From CAZFVY01 sp964522665 (GTDB taxonomy: Bacteria; Verrucomicrobiota; Verrucomicrobiia; Limisphaerales; CAZFVY01), in NCBI GenBank assembly GCA_964522665.1, contig CAZFVY010000020.1, positions 13,470-77,469 on the forward strand: DNA of 64,000 nucleotides. Reading direction: 5' to 3'. Positions 27,588 through 35,258 of the stretch are shown here, one piece after another. A model generated the notes under the pieces. It searched no databases. It saw nothing but the letters and a program-made list of their open reading frames with translations, and had not been told where the DNA came from. The translations under genes were made by a program, and so were the position numbers. Every line of letters starts with the position of its first letter. Within the stretch, counting starts at the first letter, position 1.

Positions 27588-28226
27588 ATGGAATCGGATT
27601 GGGCGGCGGAACATTTGCAAGTCATTCGCACCTTGATGGAGCGGTCGGCCATCTACCGGCGCGCGCTGGCCCCGATGATGTTGATGACCGGCGTGGTGGG
27701 GTTGCTCGCCGCCGTCGGCGGCCGGGTGTGGAAGATCGACTCGGCGCGCGGTTTCGTCCTGTATTGGTTGCTGGTCAGTTTGATTCCGCTGGCGGGTTCC
27801 TACCTGCTGGTGCGCCGCCAGGCGCTGCATGACGCGGAACCGTTCTGGTCGCCCCCGACGCGCCGGATCACTCAAGCGCTGGCGCCCGCGCTTTCCGCCG
27901 GTTTGATGCTCGGGTTGTTCCTGCTGGGAAACGCCGCGCGCGCGGCGACGCTATTCAGCGACGTCATCGTCATGACATGGCTGCCGCTCGGCTGGGTCGT
28001 CCTGTACGGCTGCGCCCTCCATGCGGCCGGTTTTTTCATGCCGCGCGGCATGAAGCTGTTCGGCTGGATTTTTATTTTGGGAGGCTGCCTCCTTTTGACG
28101 ATTGGCGCGCCCGAGTGGCCGCGACCGCTTTACGCGCATGGGGTCATGGGGTTCTTTTTTGGCGCGTTGCACCTGTCGTACGGAGTCTATCTGTACTTCA
28201 CGGAAAGGGAGAGGGAGGAAGCGTGA
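27588..28226 (+). CDS. Integral membrane protein of unknown function, paired with a regulator
   Basis: 212 aa. A cytosolic N-terminal helix (WAAEHLQVIRTLMERS) is followed by about six hydrophobic segments (e.g. MMLMTGVVGLLAAVGG, YWLLVSLIPLAGSYLLV, GVMGFFFGALHLSYGVYLYF). I recognise no catalytic motif. The stop codon overlaps the GTG start of the winged-helix gene (GTGA), which implies tight co-expression; such pairs may form a membrane sensor plus repressor, but this is inference. Confidence 0.78.
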   Translation: MESDWAAEHLQVIRTLMERSAIYRRALAPMMLMTGVVGLLAAVGGRVWKIDSARGFVLYWLLVSLIPLAGSYLLVRRQALHDAEPFWSPPTRRITQALAPALSAGLMLGLFLLGNAARAATLFSDVIVMTWLPLGWVVLYGCALHAAGFFMPRGMKLFGWIFILGGCLLLTIGAPEWPRPLYAHGVMGFFFGALHLSYGVYLYFTEREREEA

Positions 28227-28534
28227 ACGCGGCCCCGTTTCTGCAACTCGACCGGATCATTCACGAAAAGGGCCGGCTCGCCATCATGTCCCTGCTGGCC
28301 GCGTCGCCCGAGCTTTCGTTCACCGAAATGCGGGACACGCTGAACATGACGGACGGAAATTTGAGCGTCCACATCCGCACGCTCCAGGAGGCGGGTTACG
28401 TGGGCGTGACCAAATCGTACCGGGGAAACAAGCCGCTCACCACATGTTCGGTAACCGCGGCCGGCAAACGGGCGTTCGCCACCTATATCAATTTGCTCGA
28501 ACAGATCGTCCGCCAATCCAAACCCGGCGCTTAG
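28223..28534 (+). CDS. Winged-helix transcriptional regulator
   Basis: 103 aa from a GTG at 28223, preceded by a strong ribosome-binding stretch GGGAGGGAGGAA. MarR/ArsR-like winged helix: IIHEKGRLAIMSLLAASPELSF, split as helix 1 IIHEKGRLAIMSLL and helix 2 SFTEMRDTLNMT, recognition helix GNLSVHIRTLQEAGYV and a wing with YRGNKPLTTCSVT. It lacks metal-binding cysteines. It overlaps the membrane-protein gene by 4 bp and probably regulates its own operon. Confidence 0.87.
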   Translation: MNAAPFLQLDRIIHEKGRLAIMSLLAASPELSFTEMRDTLNMTDGNLSVHIRTLQEAGYVGVTKSYRGNKPLTTCSVTAAGKRAFATYINLLEQIVRQSKPGA

Positions 28535-28563
28535 CAGCCCATTCTTATTTTGAACAACTCGAC

Positions 28564-28597
28564 CGCTTGCGAGTCTGATGCTTTGTGGTATAAAGTA
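28564..28597 (+). promoter_or_regulatory. Putative ispH promoter with shared operator-like sequence
   Basis: TTGCGA (28567-28572), 16-bp spacer, TATAAA (28589-28594). The region CGCTTG..AGTCTG..CTTTG..AAAGTA aligns with 27551-27583 upstream of the regulator operon. Confidence 0.5.
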
Positions 28598-28664
28598 TGT
28601 CTGTTAACGTGAACCATCAATCGCGGCGGGGCCTGGCTGATCCGGGCGCCCGCCCTTGCTTGAC

Positions 28665-29594
28665 ATGAAATTGACCCTGCTCAAAGCGGAACACCTTGGC
28701 ATGTGTTTCGGCGTCCGCGACGCCATCGCGCTGGCCCTCGAGCACGCGGATCGCGCGCCGGTAACCATCCTCGGTGAACTCGTCCACAACGAAACCGTCC
28801 TGGCCTCCCTCCGCGAGCGCGGCGTGCAATATGCCGCGAACGCGGAATCGGTGGCCACGCGAAACGTGATGGTCACGGCGCATGGGGCGTCGGATCGCGC
28901 GATCAACCGCGCGCGAGCGCTCGGCTTGAACGTCGTCGAGGCCACCTGCCCGCTCGTCCACCATGCCCATGCGGCGCTGCGCAAGCTGGCCGCCGCCGGG
29001 TTCCACCCGGTCGTCATCGGGCGGCGCGATCACGTCGAGGTGCGGGGGTTGACGGAGGATCTGGAGACCTTCGACGTCGTGCTCACCGAGGCCGACGTGG
29101 CGCAATTGCAGGAACGCCCGCGTTTCGGCGTGGTCGCCCAGACGACCCAGGCGATTGAAAAGGTCCGCCAAATCGTGGCGCTCATCGAGAAACGTTTCCC
29201 GCGCTCCGAGGTCCGTTTCAGCGACACAGTTTGCCAGCCGACCAAGCAACGTCAGACCGCCGCGATCCAGTTGGCGCGGCAATGCGACGTCGTGATCGTG
29301 ATTGGCGGCGCGAACAGCAACAACACCCGCGAGTTGGTCGCCACCTGCGGGCGATTCTGCAAGCATGTGCGCCACGTTCAAACCGCCGCGGATCTGCGTC
29401 TCGATTGGTTTCAAGACGGCGACGTGGTCGGCATTACCGCGGGCACGTCAACGCCGGACTCATTGATCCACGAGGTCGAGAGTTGGCTTGAAGGCGCCAG
29501 CGATGGCGCAACGACGCCCGCGGACTCGGAAGGTTTTACGGACGTCGCGAGACGGGAGAGTCGGCAGCCGGAGACGGTCGGCGACCGGGGATGA
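28665..29594 (+). CDS. ispH: 4-hydroxy-3-methylbut-2-enyl diphosphate reductase
   Basis: Last step of the MEP isoprenoid pathway, making IPP and DMAPP with an iron-sulfur cluster. 309 aa from the ATG at 28665. The three cluster cysteines are visible: GMCFGVRDA (Cys14), EATCPLVHHAH (near 96) and DTVCQPTKQRQ (near 190). Other family blocks are GELVHNETV, GGANSNNTREL (GxxNSSNT-like) and ITAGTSTPDSLI. The last 30 or so residues after SWLEG are low-complexity. Confidence 0.95.
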   Translation: MKLTLLKAEHLGMCFGVRDAIALALEHADRAPVTILGELVHNETVLASLRERGVQYAANAESVATRNVMVTAHGASDRAINRARALGLNVVEATCPLVHHAHAALRKLAAAGFHPVVIGRRDHVEVRGLTEDLETFDVVLTEADVAQLQERPRFGVVAQTTQAIEKVRQIVALIEKRFPRSEVRFSDTVCQPTKQRQTAAIQLARQCDVVIVIGGANSNNTRELVATCGRFCKHVRHVQTAADLRLDWFQDGDVVGITAGTSTPDSLIHEVESWLEGASDGATTPADSEGFTDVARRESRQPETVGDRG

Positions 29595-29704
29595 GGGGCG
29601 GCGATGGTTTTGACGCAGGGTTGAGGAGATTCCTGCGGGTGGGGAGGGAGATCCGGCGAATTCTGGGGTGCTTCCATCAAACCGCTACCGTCTGGACCTA
29701 ATCA

Positions 29705-29729
29705 GTGCTCGACAGAGTCTCGCCCCACC
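29705..29729. repeat. Family A element, solo end
   Basis: GCTCGACAGAGTCTCGCCCCACC-type end without a partner nearby, lying in the 182-bp gap before the membrane-protein gene. Confidence 0.7.
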
Positions 29730-29776
29730 GTCGATCTCAGCCGTACGCCCGAGCCGCGGCATCCAGTCTCCGTAAG

Positions 29777-30460
29777 ATGCGACCGAATCCGAACATTCTG
29801 AAACGCTGGTTGCTCGTCATGGCGTATGCCACCGCGATGGCGTGGGTCGAGTCGGCCGCCGTCGTTTACTTGCGAACGGTGGTGGGCGCCATTGACCCTT
29901 ACCAACCGAATTCCACGCCCGACCTGGGCCAATTGACCTGGGTCGAGATCGTGCGCGAGGCGGCGACGCTCGTCATGCTGTTCAGCGTCGGATGGCTGGC
30001 CGGGGAAACGTGGCGGAGCCGGCTCGGATATACGTTGATCGCCTTCGGCTGGTGGGACATTGCTTATTACATTTTCTTGAAACCGATGTGCGGGTGGCCC
30101 CACTCGATTTGGGATTGGGACATTTTGTTTTTGATCCCGTTGCCGTGGTGGGGCCCGGTCATCGCGCCCGCGGCGATCGCCGTTCTGATGATCGCCTGCG
30201 GGACGTTGATCGCGGCGTTCGACCAGCCCGGCGCGCCCGTGTGGCCGAGCCGCCGCGCGACGGCTCTGAATCTCGCCGGGATCGCGCTTGCGTTGTACGT
30301 TTTCATGAGTGACGCGATTCGCGCGCTGCCGCGCGGCGCCGACGCCGTCCGCGCGGCGCGGCCGGCGCATTTCAATTGGCCGCTGTTCCTGGTGGCGCTC
30401 GCGTTTATGGCCGTCCCGCTGGTGGACTTGACCGGCCAGGCGCGGCGGCGGGGCCGCTAA
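29777..30460 (+). CDS. Integral membrane protein of unknown function
   Basis: 227 aa from the ATG at 29777; the longer frame begins in a repeat end. About six membrane helices: WLLVMAYATAMAWVESAAVVYL, split as WLLVMAYATAMAW then VESAAVVYL, then ATLVMLFSVGWLAG, LGYTLIAFGWWDIAYYIF, GPVIAPAAIAVLMIACGT, ALNLAGIALALYVF and NWPLFLVALAFMAVPLV. WGPVIAPAAI and the FGWWDIAYYIF segment look conserved, but I cannot name a family. No operon partner. Confidence 0.72.
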   Translation: MRPNPNILKRWLLVMAYATAMAWVESAAVVYLRTVVGAIDPYQPNSTPDLGQLTWVEIVREAATLVMLFSVGWLAGETWRSRLGYTLIAFGWWDIAYYIFLKPMCGWPHSIWDWDILFLIPLPWWGPVIAPAAIAVLMIACGTLIAAFDQPGAPVWPSRRATALNLAGIALALYVFMSDAIRALPRGADAVRAARPAHFNWPLFLVALAFMAVPLVDLTGQARRRGR

Positions 30461-30648
30461 ATGTGTTGAGGAATCAGCAGATACGGATGTGGCGCGGTTC
30501 CGGTCCGCCGTAGGCATAAAGGCAAACGCCATTTCCCTGAAAAGGCCCGTATGACAAAACTGGTCCTTCAACGCCGGGTCAGATTCGGTCACGGTTAAGT
30601 CCGTGAGGGACGGCTGTGGGCTTGGGCGATCGAGCTCTCTGGAATTTG

Positions 30649-30740
30649 AATCTCAGCCGTCCCTATCGGGACTTTTGATCGTCGGGCCTTGAACCCGGCG
30701 CTAAAGCGACCGGGCTATTTTCAAGGGTCCTTTCGGGACC
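30649..30740. repeat. Family C paired-palindrome repeat, copy 1
   Basis: CCGTCCCTATCGGGACTT, then CCCGGCGCTAAAGCGACCGG, then GGGCTATTTTC and GGTCCTTTCGGGACC. It occupies part of the 500-bp gap 30461-30960 before trpS, where I see no gene. Confidence 0.75.
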
Positions 30741-30960
30741 AAGCCGAACTCCAATTAGGGGAGCGAAAGACCGCGTGAATCTCGCTGAAAAATCGTGTCC
30801 CACAACCGATGCTGAGGCGTCGCCCCAAAACGGTTGAACCCGGTTCGGGGGTCGGCTACTGTCCGGGGCGAACGATCGGAAATCGCCGAATCGAACCGCG
30901 CGACGGCCGACCGCCCATGACGCGTGGTTCGCAGAACGAAACGTTTTCCGACGACCCATT

Positions 30961-31926
30961 ATGCGAATTCTGTCCGGTATTCAACCTTCGGGCGCGCTGC
31001 ATCTCGGCAATTATTTCGGGATGATGCGCCCGGCGATCGAGCTGCAGACCCAAGGCGAGGCGTACTATTTCATCGCCAATTACCATTCGATGACCTCGCT
31101 GTTCGACGCCGCGCAACGGCGCACGAACACGCTCGACGTGGCGCTCGATTTCCTCGCCTGCGGGCTGGACCCGAAAAAGGCCGTTTTCTTCCGTCAATCC
31201 GACGTTCCCGAGCACACCGAGTTGACCTGGCTCTTGACCACGATCACGCCGATGGGCCTGCTCGAACGTTGTCACAGCTACAAGGACAAGCTCGCGCGCG
31301 GCATCTCCCCGAATCATGGACTCCTCGCCTACCCGGTGCTCATGGCGGCCGACATTCTGATTTACGACGCGAATATCGTCCCGGTGGGCCGCGACCAGAA
31401 GCAACACGTCGAGGTCACGCGCGACATCGCGATCAAATGGAATCAGGCCTACGGGAACACGTTCGTCATTCCGGAGCCGATGATCCGCGACGAAGTCGCC
31501 ATCGTCCCCGGCATCGACGGCCAGAAGATGAGCAAGAGCTACGGCAACACCATCGAGATCTTCGGTGAGGAAAAGGCCACCCGAAAACGGATCATGGGTT
31601 TGGTCATGGACAGCCGCTCCCCCGCGGAGCCGAAGCCCGACGCCGACAAGAATCTCGCCATCCAACTGTTAAGACTCGTCGCCCCAGCCGAGGTCTCGAA
31701 GGACTACGAAGATCGCCTGCGCGCCGGTGGCCTCGGCTATGGCGATCTCAAAAAAGCCCTCTTCGATAATTACTGGAGCTATTTCGCCGAAACCCGCGCC
31801 AAACGGGCGGAGCTTGTCCAAAACCTCGATTACGTGCATGGCGTCCTCCGCGATGGCGCCGACCGCGCCCGCCAGATCGCCCAAAGAGTCCTCCGCCGCG
31901 CGAAGGTCGCGTGTGGGTTGGATTAA
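30961..31926 (+). CDS. trpS: Tryptophan--tRNA ligase
   Basis: Class I aminoacyl-tRNA synthetase charging tRNA-Trp; 321 aa, usual length. The N-terminus RILSGIQPSGALHLGNYFG contains the HIGH-type motif (HLGN), and GIDGQKMSKSYGN holds the KMSKS loop near residue 188. Other blocks: LMAADILIYDANIVPVG (Trp pocket) and RDQKQHVEVTRDIA. The start ATG lies directly after repeat-rich DNA, with no obvious ribosome-binding site. Confidence 0.96.
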   Translation: MRILSGIQPSGALHLGNYFGMMRPAIELQTQGEAYYFIANYHSMTSLFDAAQRRTNTLDVALDFLACGLDPKKAVFFRQSDVPEHTELTWLLTTITPMGLLERCHSYKDKLARGISPNHGLLAYPVLMAADILIYDANIVPVGRDQKQHVEVTRDIAIKWNQAYGNTFVIPEPMIRDEVAIVPGIDGQKMSKSYGNTIEIFGEEKATRKRIMGLVMDSRSPAEPKPDADKNLAIQLLRLVAPAEVSKDYEDRLRAGGLGYGDLKKALFDNYWSYFAETRAKRAELVQNLDYVHGVLRDGADRARQIAQRVLRRAKVACGLD

Positions 31927-32086
31927 GCCAAACATCGTTGCCGAATCGCAGAGTATTCGGCAGGTTAGATCGCGAGCGGTCACCGCGGAACAAGTTAAAG
32001 TCGCTGGAACGGTGAAGGTTTGCTCCCGCAAGAGCCGGGTGAGGATTCATCAGGTATCGGGACGTTCACGGGTTCGGAAGTAAAAC

Positions 32087-32173
32087 CGACGTTGAAACGC
32101 CGGGCCGGTTCTCAACTGATCCGCCGGGGACAAAACGAGGTACCGGTGAGTCGCCGGACCAATTCTGTTGCCG
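32087..32173. repeat. Family D repeat, copy 1
   Basis: Begins CCGACGTTGAAACGCCGGGCC and ends near GGACCAATTCTGTTGCC; aligns in direct orientation with 32564-32650. It belongs to the 1.5-kb gene desert 31927-33437. Confidence 0.6.
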
Positions 32174-32282
32174 GCTTGGCGGAGGTGAAGTTCCGATCGG
32201 GGGCCGAATTCCAAGGCGCCGGGCCAGCATTAAGCCAAGACCGACCAAACTTCGAGGGCTAATCGCCTTCAGTCTCGAAGAG

Positions 32283-32355
32283 ATGAAACGGGAATAGCCA
32301 GGCGCTTCAGCGCCTGGAGAGTTCATGTTTGCATAAGTCCCGTACGGGACGGCCG
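32283..32355. repeat. Family C paired-palindrome repeat, copy 2 (reverse)
   Basis: Contains AGGCGCTTCAGCGCCT and GTCCCGTACGGGAC. It is the reverse complement of the layout at 32748. Confidence 0.75.
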
Positions 32356-32563
32356 AATGTTTCGCTTTTCCTACGTCAGCGCCAGTTTTCACCGCGTGAT
32401 TAGCGCCAAAGAGCACCGCCTGAACATCGCGCCCGCGTTGCGCGAGCGGCTTTAGTCCTTTCATAGAGGCGTCGCACGGATGAATCGGATGAAAGCTATA
32501 GAAGTTCGAGAGGGTGGCCGATCACGTGCATCTATTCCGTGCCGAAGGCTCCAATAGGCGTTC

Positions 32564-32650
32564 ACCGATGTTGAAACGCGGGCCTATTATTAACTGCCTC
32601 GCCGGGACCACACGTGGCGTCGGTAAATCGCAGGGCCAATTCCGGCGTTG
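32564..32650. repeat. Family D repeat, copy 2
   Basis: Begins CCGATGTTGAAACGCGGGCC and ends GGGCCAATTCCGGCG; diverged direct repeat of 32087-32173. Confidence 0.6.
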
Positions 32651-32747
32651 AACAGATGGGCGATCGCTTCCGGTGAATTCGGAGAAATCTGGAAGGCGCC
32701 GGAGGCGTCTTCTGGCGCCCAAGCACGTGCGACGCGGGGTGGGGTCC

Positions 32748-32845
32748 GAATCTCAGCCGTCCCGCTGGGACTTGATCCAATTGGGTTTGTTCCCGGCGCT
32801 GAAGCGCCGGGCTATTTTCAGTCGGTCTCTTCGAGACGGGAATAA
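32748..32845. repeat. Family C paired-palindrome repeat, copy 3
   Basis: GAATCTCAGCCGTCCC, GCTGGGACTT, CCGGCGCTGAAGCGCCGG, GCTATTTTC and TCTCTTCGAGA follow in the same order as in copy 1. The rest of the desert (32846-33437) holds no convincing gene. Confidence 0.78.
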
Positions 32846-33436
32846 ACGGCTATTTGGTCGTTCCGCCGAGACGGCGTTGTAGCGCCAATCGAGGACAGTT
32901 GGGGAAGCGAAGGCGGGACGACCCTTGGCTAACGGCGGCCTAATAAACCCAAAGCCGTTATGCAGAGCCGTTTCGTAAATTGGTGATGCGGCGGCGGCGG
33001 TATCGCTCGGAGGCGGTTGAGGCACGACCAAGGCGAGATCGCTTACATTGCCGAATCGAGATCGCCACAGCGCTCCCTGATGAACGTCGAACCGAAGAAG
33101 GGACCGGGATTTAGGCCGCCGCGGAAAAGCGAGGTGGAGACGACGATGTCGGTTGGCGAGGTGGGCGCTCTCGTTATGCGGAGGGGAACTGCGATGGTGA
33201 TGCCCATAGCGGTGTCGCGCTGCGCTTGCCACCGCAGTCCAAGATCGCTCCTTCCGGTTTCTCAGGAACAACAGTCGATGAAATGGCTTGCCTAGGTCGT
33301 ACGCCTCCGCTCAGAACTTCCTGATTGGTCCATTCTTGACGTTATTTGAATTCTCGCCGCCTTAGCAGTCGTGGACACGTGATCGGAATTTGATGACCCT
33401 GCTAGGGGAGATGTCGAAATCCGGTTCCTAAGTACA

Positions 33437-33465
33437 AATAAAAAAGCCGCCCTTGCGGGCGGCTT
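33437..33465 (-). terminator. Rho-independent terminator of the PEP-CTERM gene
   Basis: On the minus strand AAGCCGCCC-GCAA-GGGCGGCTT is a perfect 9-bp GC-rich stem with a 4-nt loop, followed by a T-rich tract. It lies 25 bp after the stop of the gene at 33490. Confidence 0.92.
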
Positions 33466-33489
33466 AATGAGAACACACTAACTGATTGA

Positions 33490-34068
33490 TTATTTGCGGC
33501 GGCGCAGCAACAGGGCAGCGGCACCAACCAAACCCAACGCGATGGTCGAGGGTTCAGGAGTAGCGGCAACTTGACCCAAGGTGAAGCTCTGCAAACCAGT
33601 CATCGCGGCCGGCAAGCTCGGGGGCGAACCAGCACCACCAGTGGTGACTTGGATCGGAAGGGAAATCCCGACATGAGCACCGGGAACTGTGGAAGCGATT
33701 GCGTAGGTCGAACCAGCTGAAGCGGTCCAAGCGGCAACTTCCAAGAAGACGTTCGCGCCCGCAGCGACGCCGACAACTCGGGACGAGTCAGCGGAGGCCG
33801 GGGTGTTGCCCGTCGGATTCCAGTAACCAGCACCTGCGCCGTCACGGAACGGAACCGGAGCATCGGAAACGGCGACATAAGAACCGGCCGCACCGGTCGC
33901 AGACCAATACAACTGAGCCAGGAACGTGGATCCCAGTTTAGTTGTTCCACCCACGTCGAACACCGGCGCATTAACTCCCGTAGGGGTGATTCGGAAGTCG
34001 ATGACACCCTGGGCAAACGCACCGATACTGGTCACGAAGCAAGCTGCGATCAGTAGTATTTTTTTCAT
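33490..34068 (-). CDS. PEP-CTERM sorting-domain protein
   Basis: 192-aa exported protein. A signal peptide (MKKILLIAACFVTSIGAFAQ) is followed by a Gly/Ala/Thr-rich beta domain (VIDFRITPTGVNAPVFDVGG). The C-terminus has the full sorting signal: PEPSTIALGLVGAAALLLRRRK, here split as PEPSTIA, a hydrophobic helix and a basic tail. Family members are processed by an exosortase and anchored or released with exopolysaccharide; no exosortase is in this window. Composition is less GC-rich than its neighbours. It follows the 'NAVGYVNL' protein gene by 36 bp and may be co-transcribed with it. Confidence 0.92.
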   Translation of the reverse strand: MKKILLIAACFVTSIGAFAQGVIDFRITPTGVNAPVFDVGGTTKLGSTFLAQLYWSATGAAGSYVAVSDAPVPFRDGAGAGYWNPTGNTPASADSSRVVGVAAGANVFLEVAAWTASAGSTYAIASTVPGAHVGISLPIQVTTGGAGSPPSLPAAMTGLQSFTLGQVAATPEPSTIALGLVGAAALLLRRRK

Positions 34069-34104
34069 ATCGTTGTTTTCTTAATTTTAGTTCTGAGTGA
34101 TTAA

Positions 34105-34728
34105 TTATTGCTGAGTGGAGAAGGTGCGAGTCCAGACCGTGGCAGCCGTGGTCGAGATAAAGAACCCTTCACCAACGTTGATCGTCGGTTCCGTGTCCCA
34201 AGACCCGAAGCTGAAGTTGCTCTGCACGTATTTGCTCGTGGCGTTACTGAATTTGTAAACCGTATCGCCTTCTTTCGCCGCGTAGCCGAGGTCGGTGGAC
34301 AGCTTGCCAGTCTGAGGAACTTGCGAGCTGATGATCGAAAAACCTTTAGCGATGGCGTTGGTCAACGATCCCTGCATCACTTCGCCGACGAACGTGTTCG
34401 TGTAGGTCGAAAGAACGCTGATGAATGCGCCCTGACCAGGAGTCAACGTGTCTGAAGCGTTATCCCACTGACCGAAGCTAAAGGAGTTGATCGCGTATTT
34501 ACCGGTCGCGTTGTTGTACTTATAAATCGTCGTGCCGTCCGGAGCACTCGCGAACAGGGCGGAGATCGTATTAGCCGACGCGTTCAGCGGGTTGGCAACG
34601 ATCGAAAAGCCCTTCGGGATGGTCAGGTTCACATAACCGACCGCATTCACCGAATAGACCTGCGCCATCGAGGAGGCGACACCTGCCACGCCGAGCGCAG
34701 CCGTGAGGAGTAGTGTTTTTGTTCTCAT
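34105..34728 (-). CDS. Secreted 'NAVGYVNL'-type protein, unknown function
   Basis: 207 aa. A signal peptide (MRTKTLLLTAALGVAGVASSMAQ) is followed by VYSVNAVGYVNLTIPKGFS, the start of a family I associate with Verrucomicrobia, where several paralogues per genome are usual. Two internal repeats are visible: GFSIVANPL / GFSIISSQ, TTIYKYNNATGKYAINSFSF / DTVYKFSNATSKYVQSNFSF, each followed by W and a TLTPGQGAFIS / TINVGEGFFIS block. No catalytic motif. Asn/Thr-rich, extracytoplasmic, likely a surface or envelope protein. Confidence 0.85.
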   Translation of the reverse strand: MRTKTLLLTAALGVAGVASSMAQVYSVNAVGYVNLTIPKGFSIVANPLNASANTISALFASAPDGTTIYKYNNATGKYAINSFSFGQWDNASDTLTPGQGAFISVLSTYTNTFVGEVMQGSLTNAIAKGFSIISSQVPQTGKLSTDLGYAAKEGDTVYKFSNATSKYVQSNFSFGSWDTEPTINVGEGFFISTTAATVWTRTFSTQQ

Positions 34729-34760
34729 TTTTTAGTTATTTTGATTCCGTGTGTATGGTC

Positions 34761-34789
34761 AATTTCTCAAATAGAGGCCCGGGTGTCAA
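34761..34789 (-). promoter_or_regulatory. Putative promoter for the 34728-33490 gene pair
   Basis: On the minus strand TTGACA (34789-34784), 17-bp spacer, GAAATT (34766-34761), in AT-rich DNA. The rest of the 530-bp gap up to 35258 holds a T-tract, one solo family A end and G-rich DNA, but no gene. Confidence 0.45.
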
Positions 34790-35052
34790 CATTTTTTTGA
34801 ACAAAATTTTGACTTTTTTTGTCTCCCCGCCCGGCGCCAGCCAAAGCCAGCCATGCCAAGTCGCCGAATCGATCGCAACTTGTTGAAATGCAGCCTAATG
34901 AGTCGTTGCTCACGAGGCCTACTGTGGACCATAAACCGGGGCGAGTCAAGGGCGATTTTTTCTACAAGGCTGAAGGCTGAAGGCTAAATGCTGGGGAAAA
35001 CGGGGTGATGCGTTTGGCAGCCGAAGACGTTGCGAGCGACGCGGCGCTTAGT

Positions 35053-35079
35053 CACGGCTCGACGGAGTCTCGCCCCACC
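35053..35079. repeat. Family A element, solo end
   Basis: CACGGCTCGACGGAGTCTCG followed by CCCCACC, about 180 bp before the pyrophosphatase start; no partner end is visible. Confidence 0.7.
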
Positions 35080-35258
35080 ATTTTTAGGTTGTGGCGGGGT
35101 GGGGCCGGGTGGCGGCGGGTGGTGGCGGCGCGGGACGAGTGGAATTGGATTGCGGCGGGGACGCGGGCGGACTATCGGTTAACGGTCGTGGCTTGGTTCG
35201 TCCTTGAGGGGTTTCGACCCAAGGGAAGCGGTTCTGGGCGGGCGAATGGTACATATAT

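Noticed and set aside
32753..33271. 172-aa minus-strand frame in the gene desert
   Set aside because: It reads through a family C repeat at its end and has no credible leader or domain.
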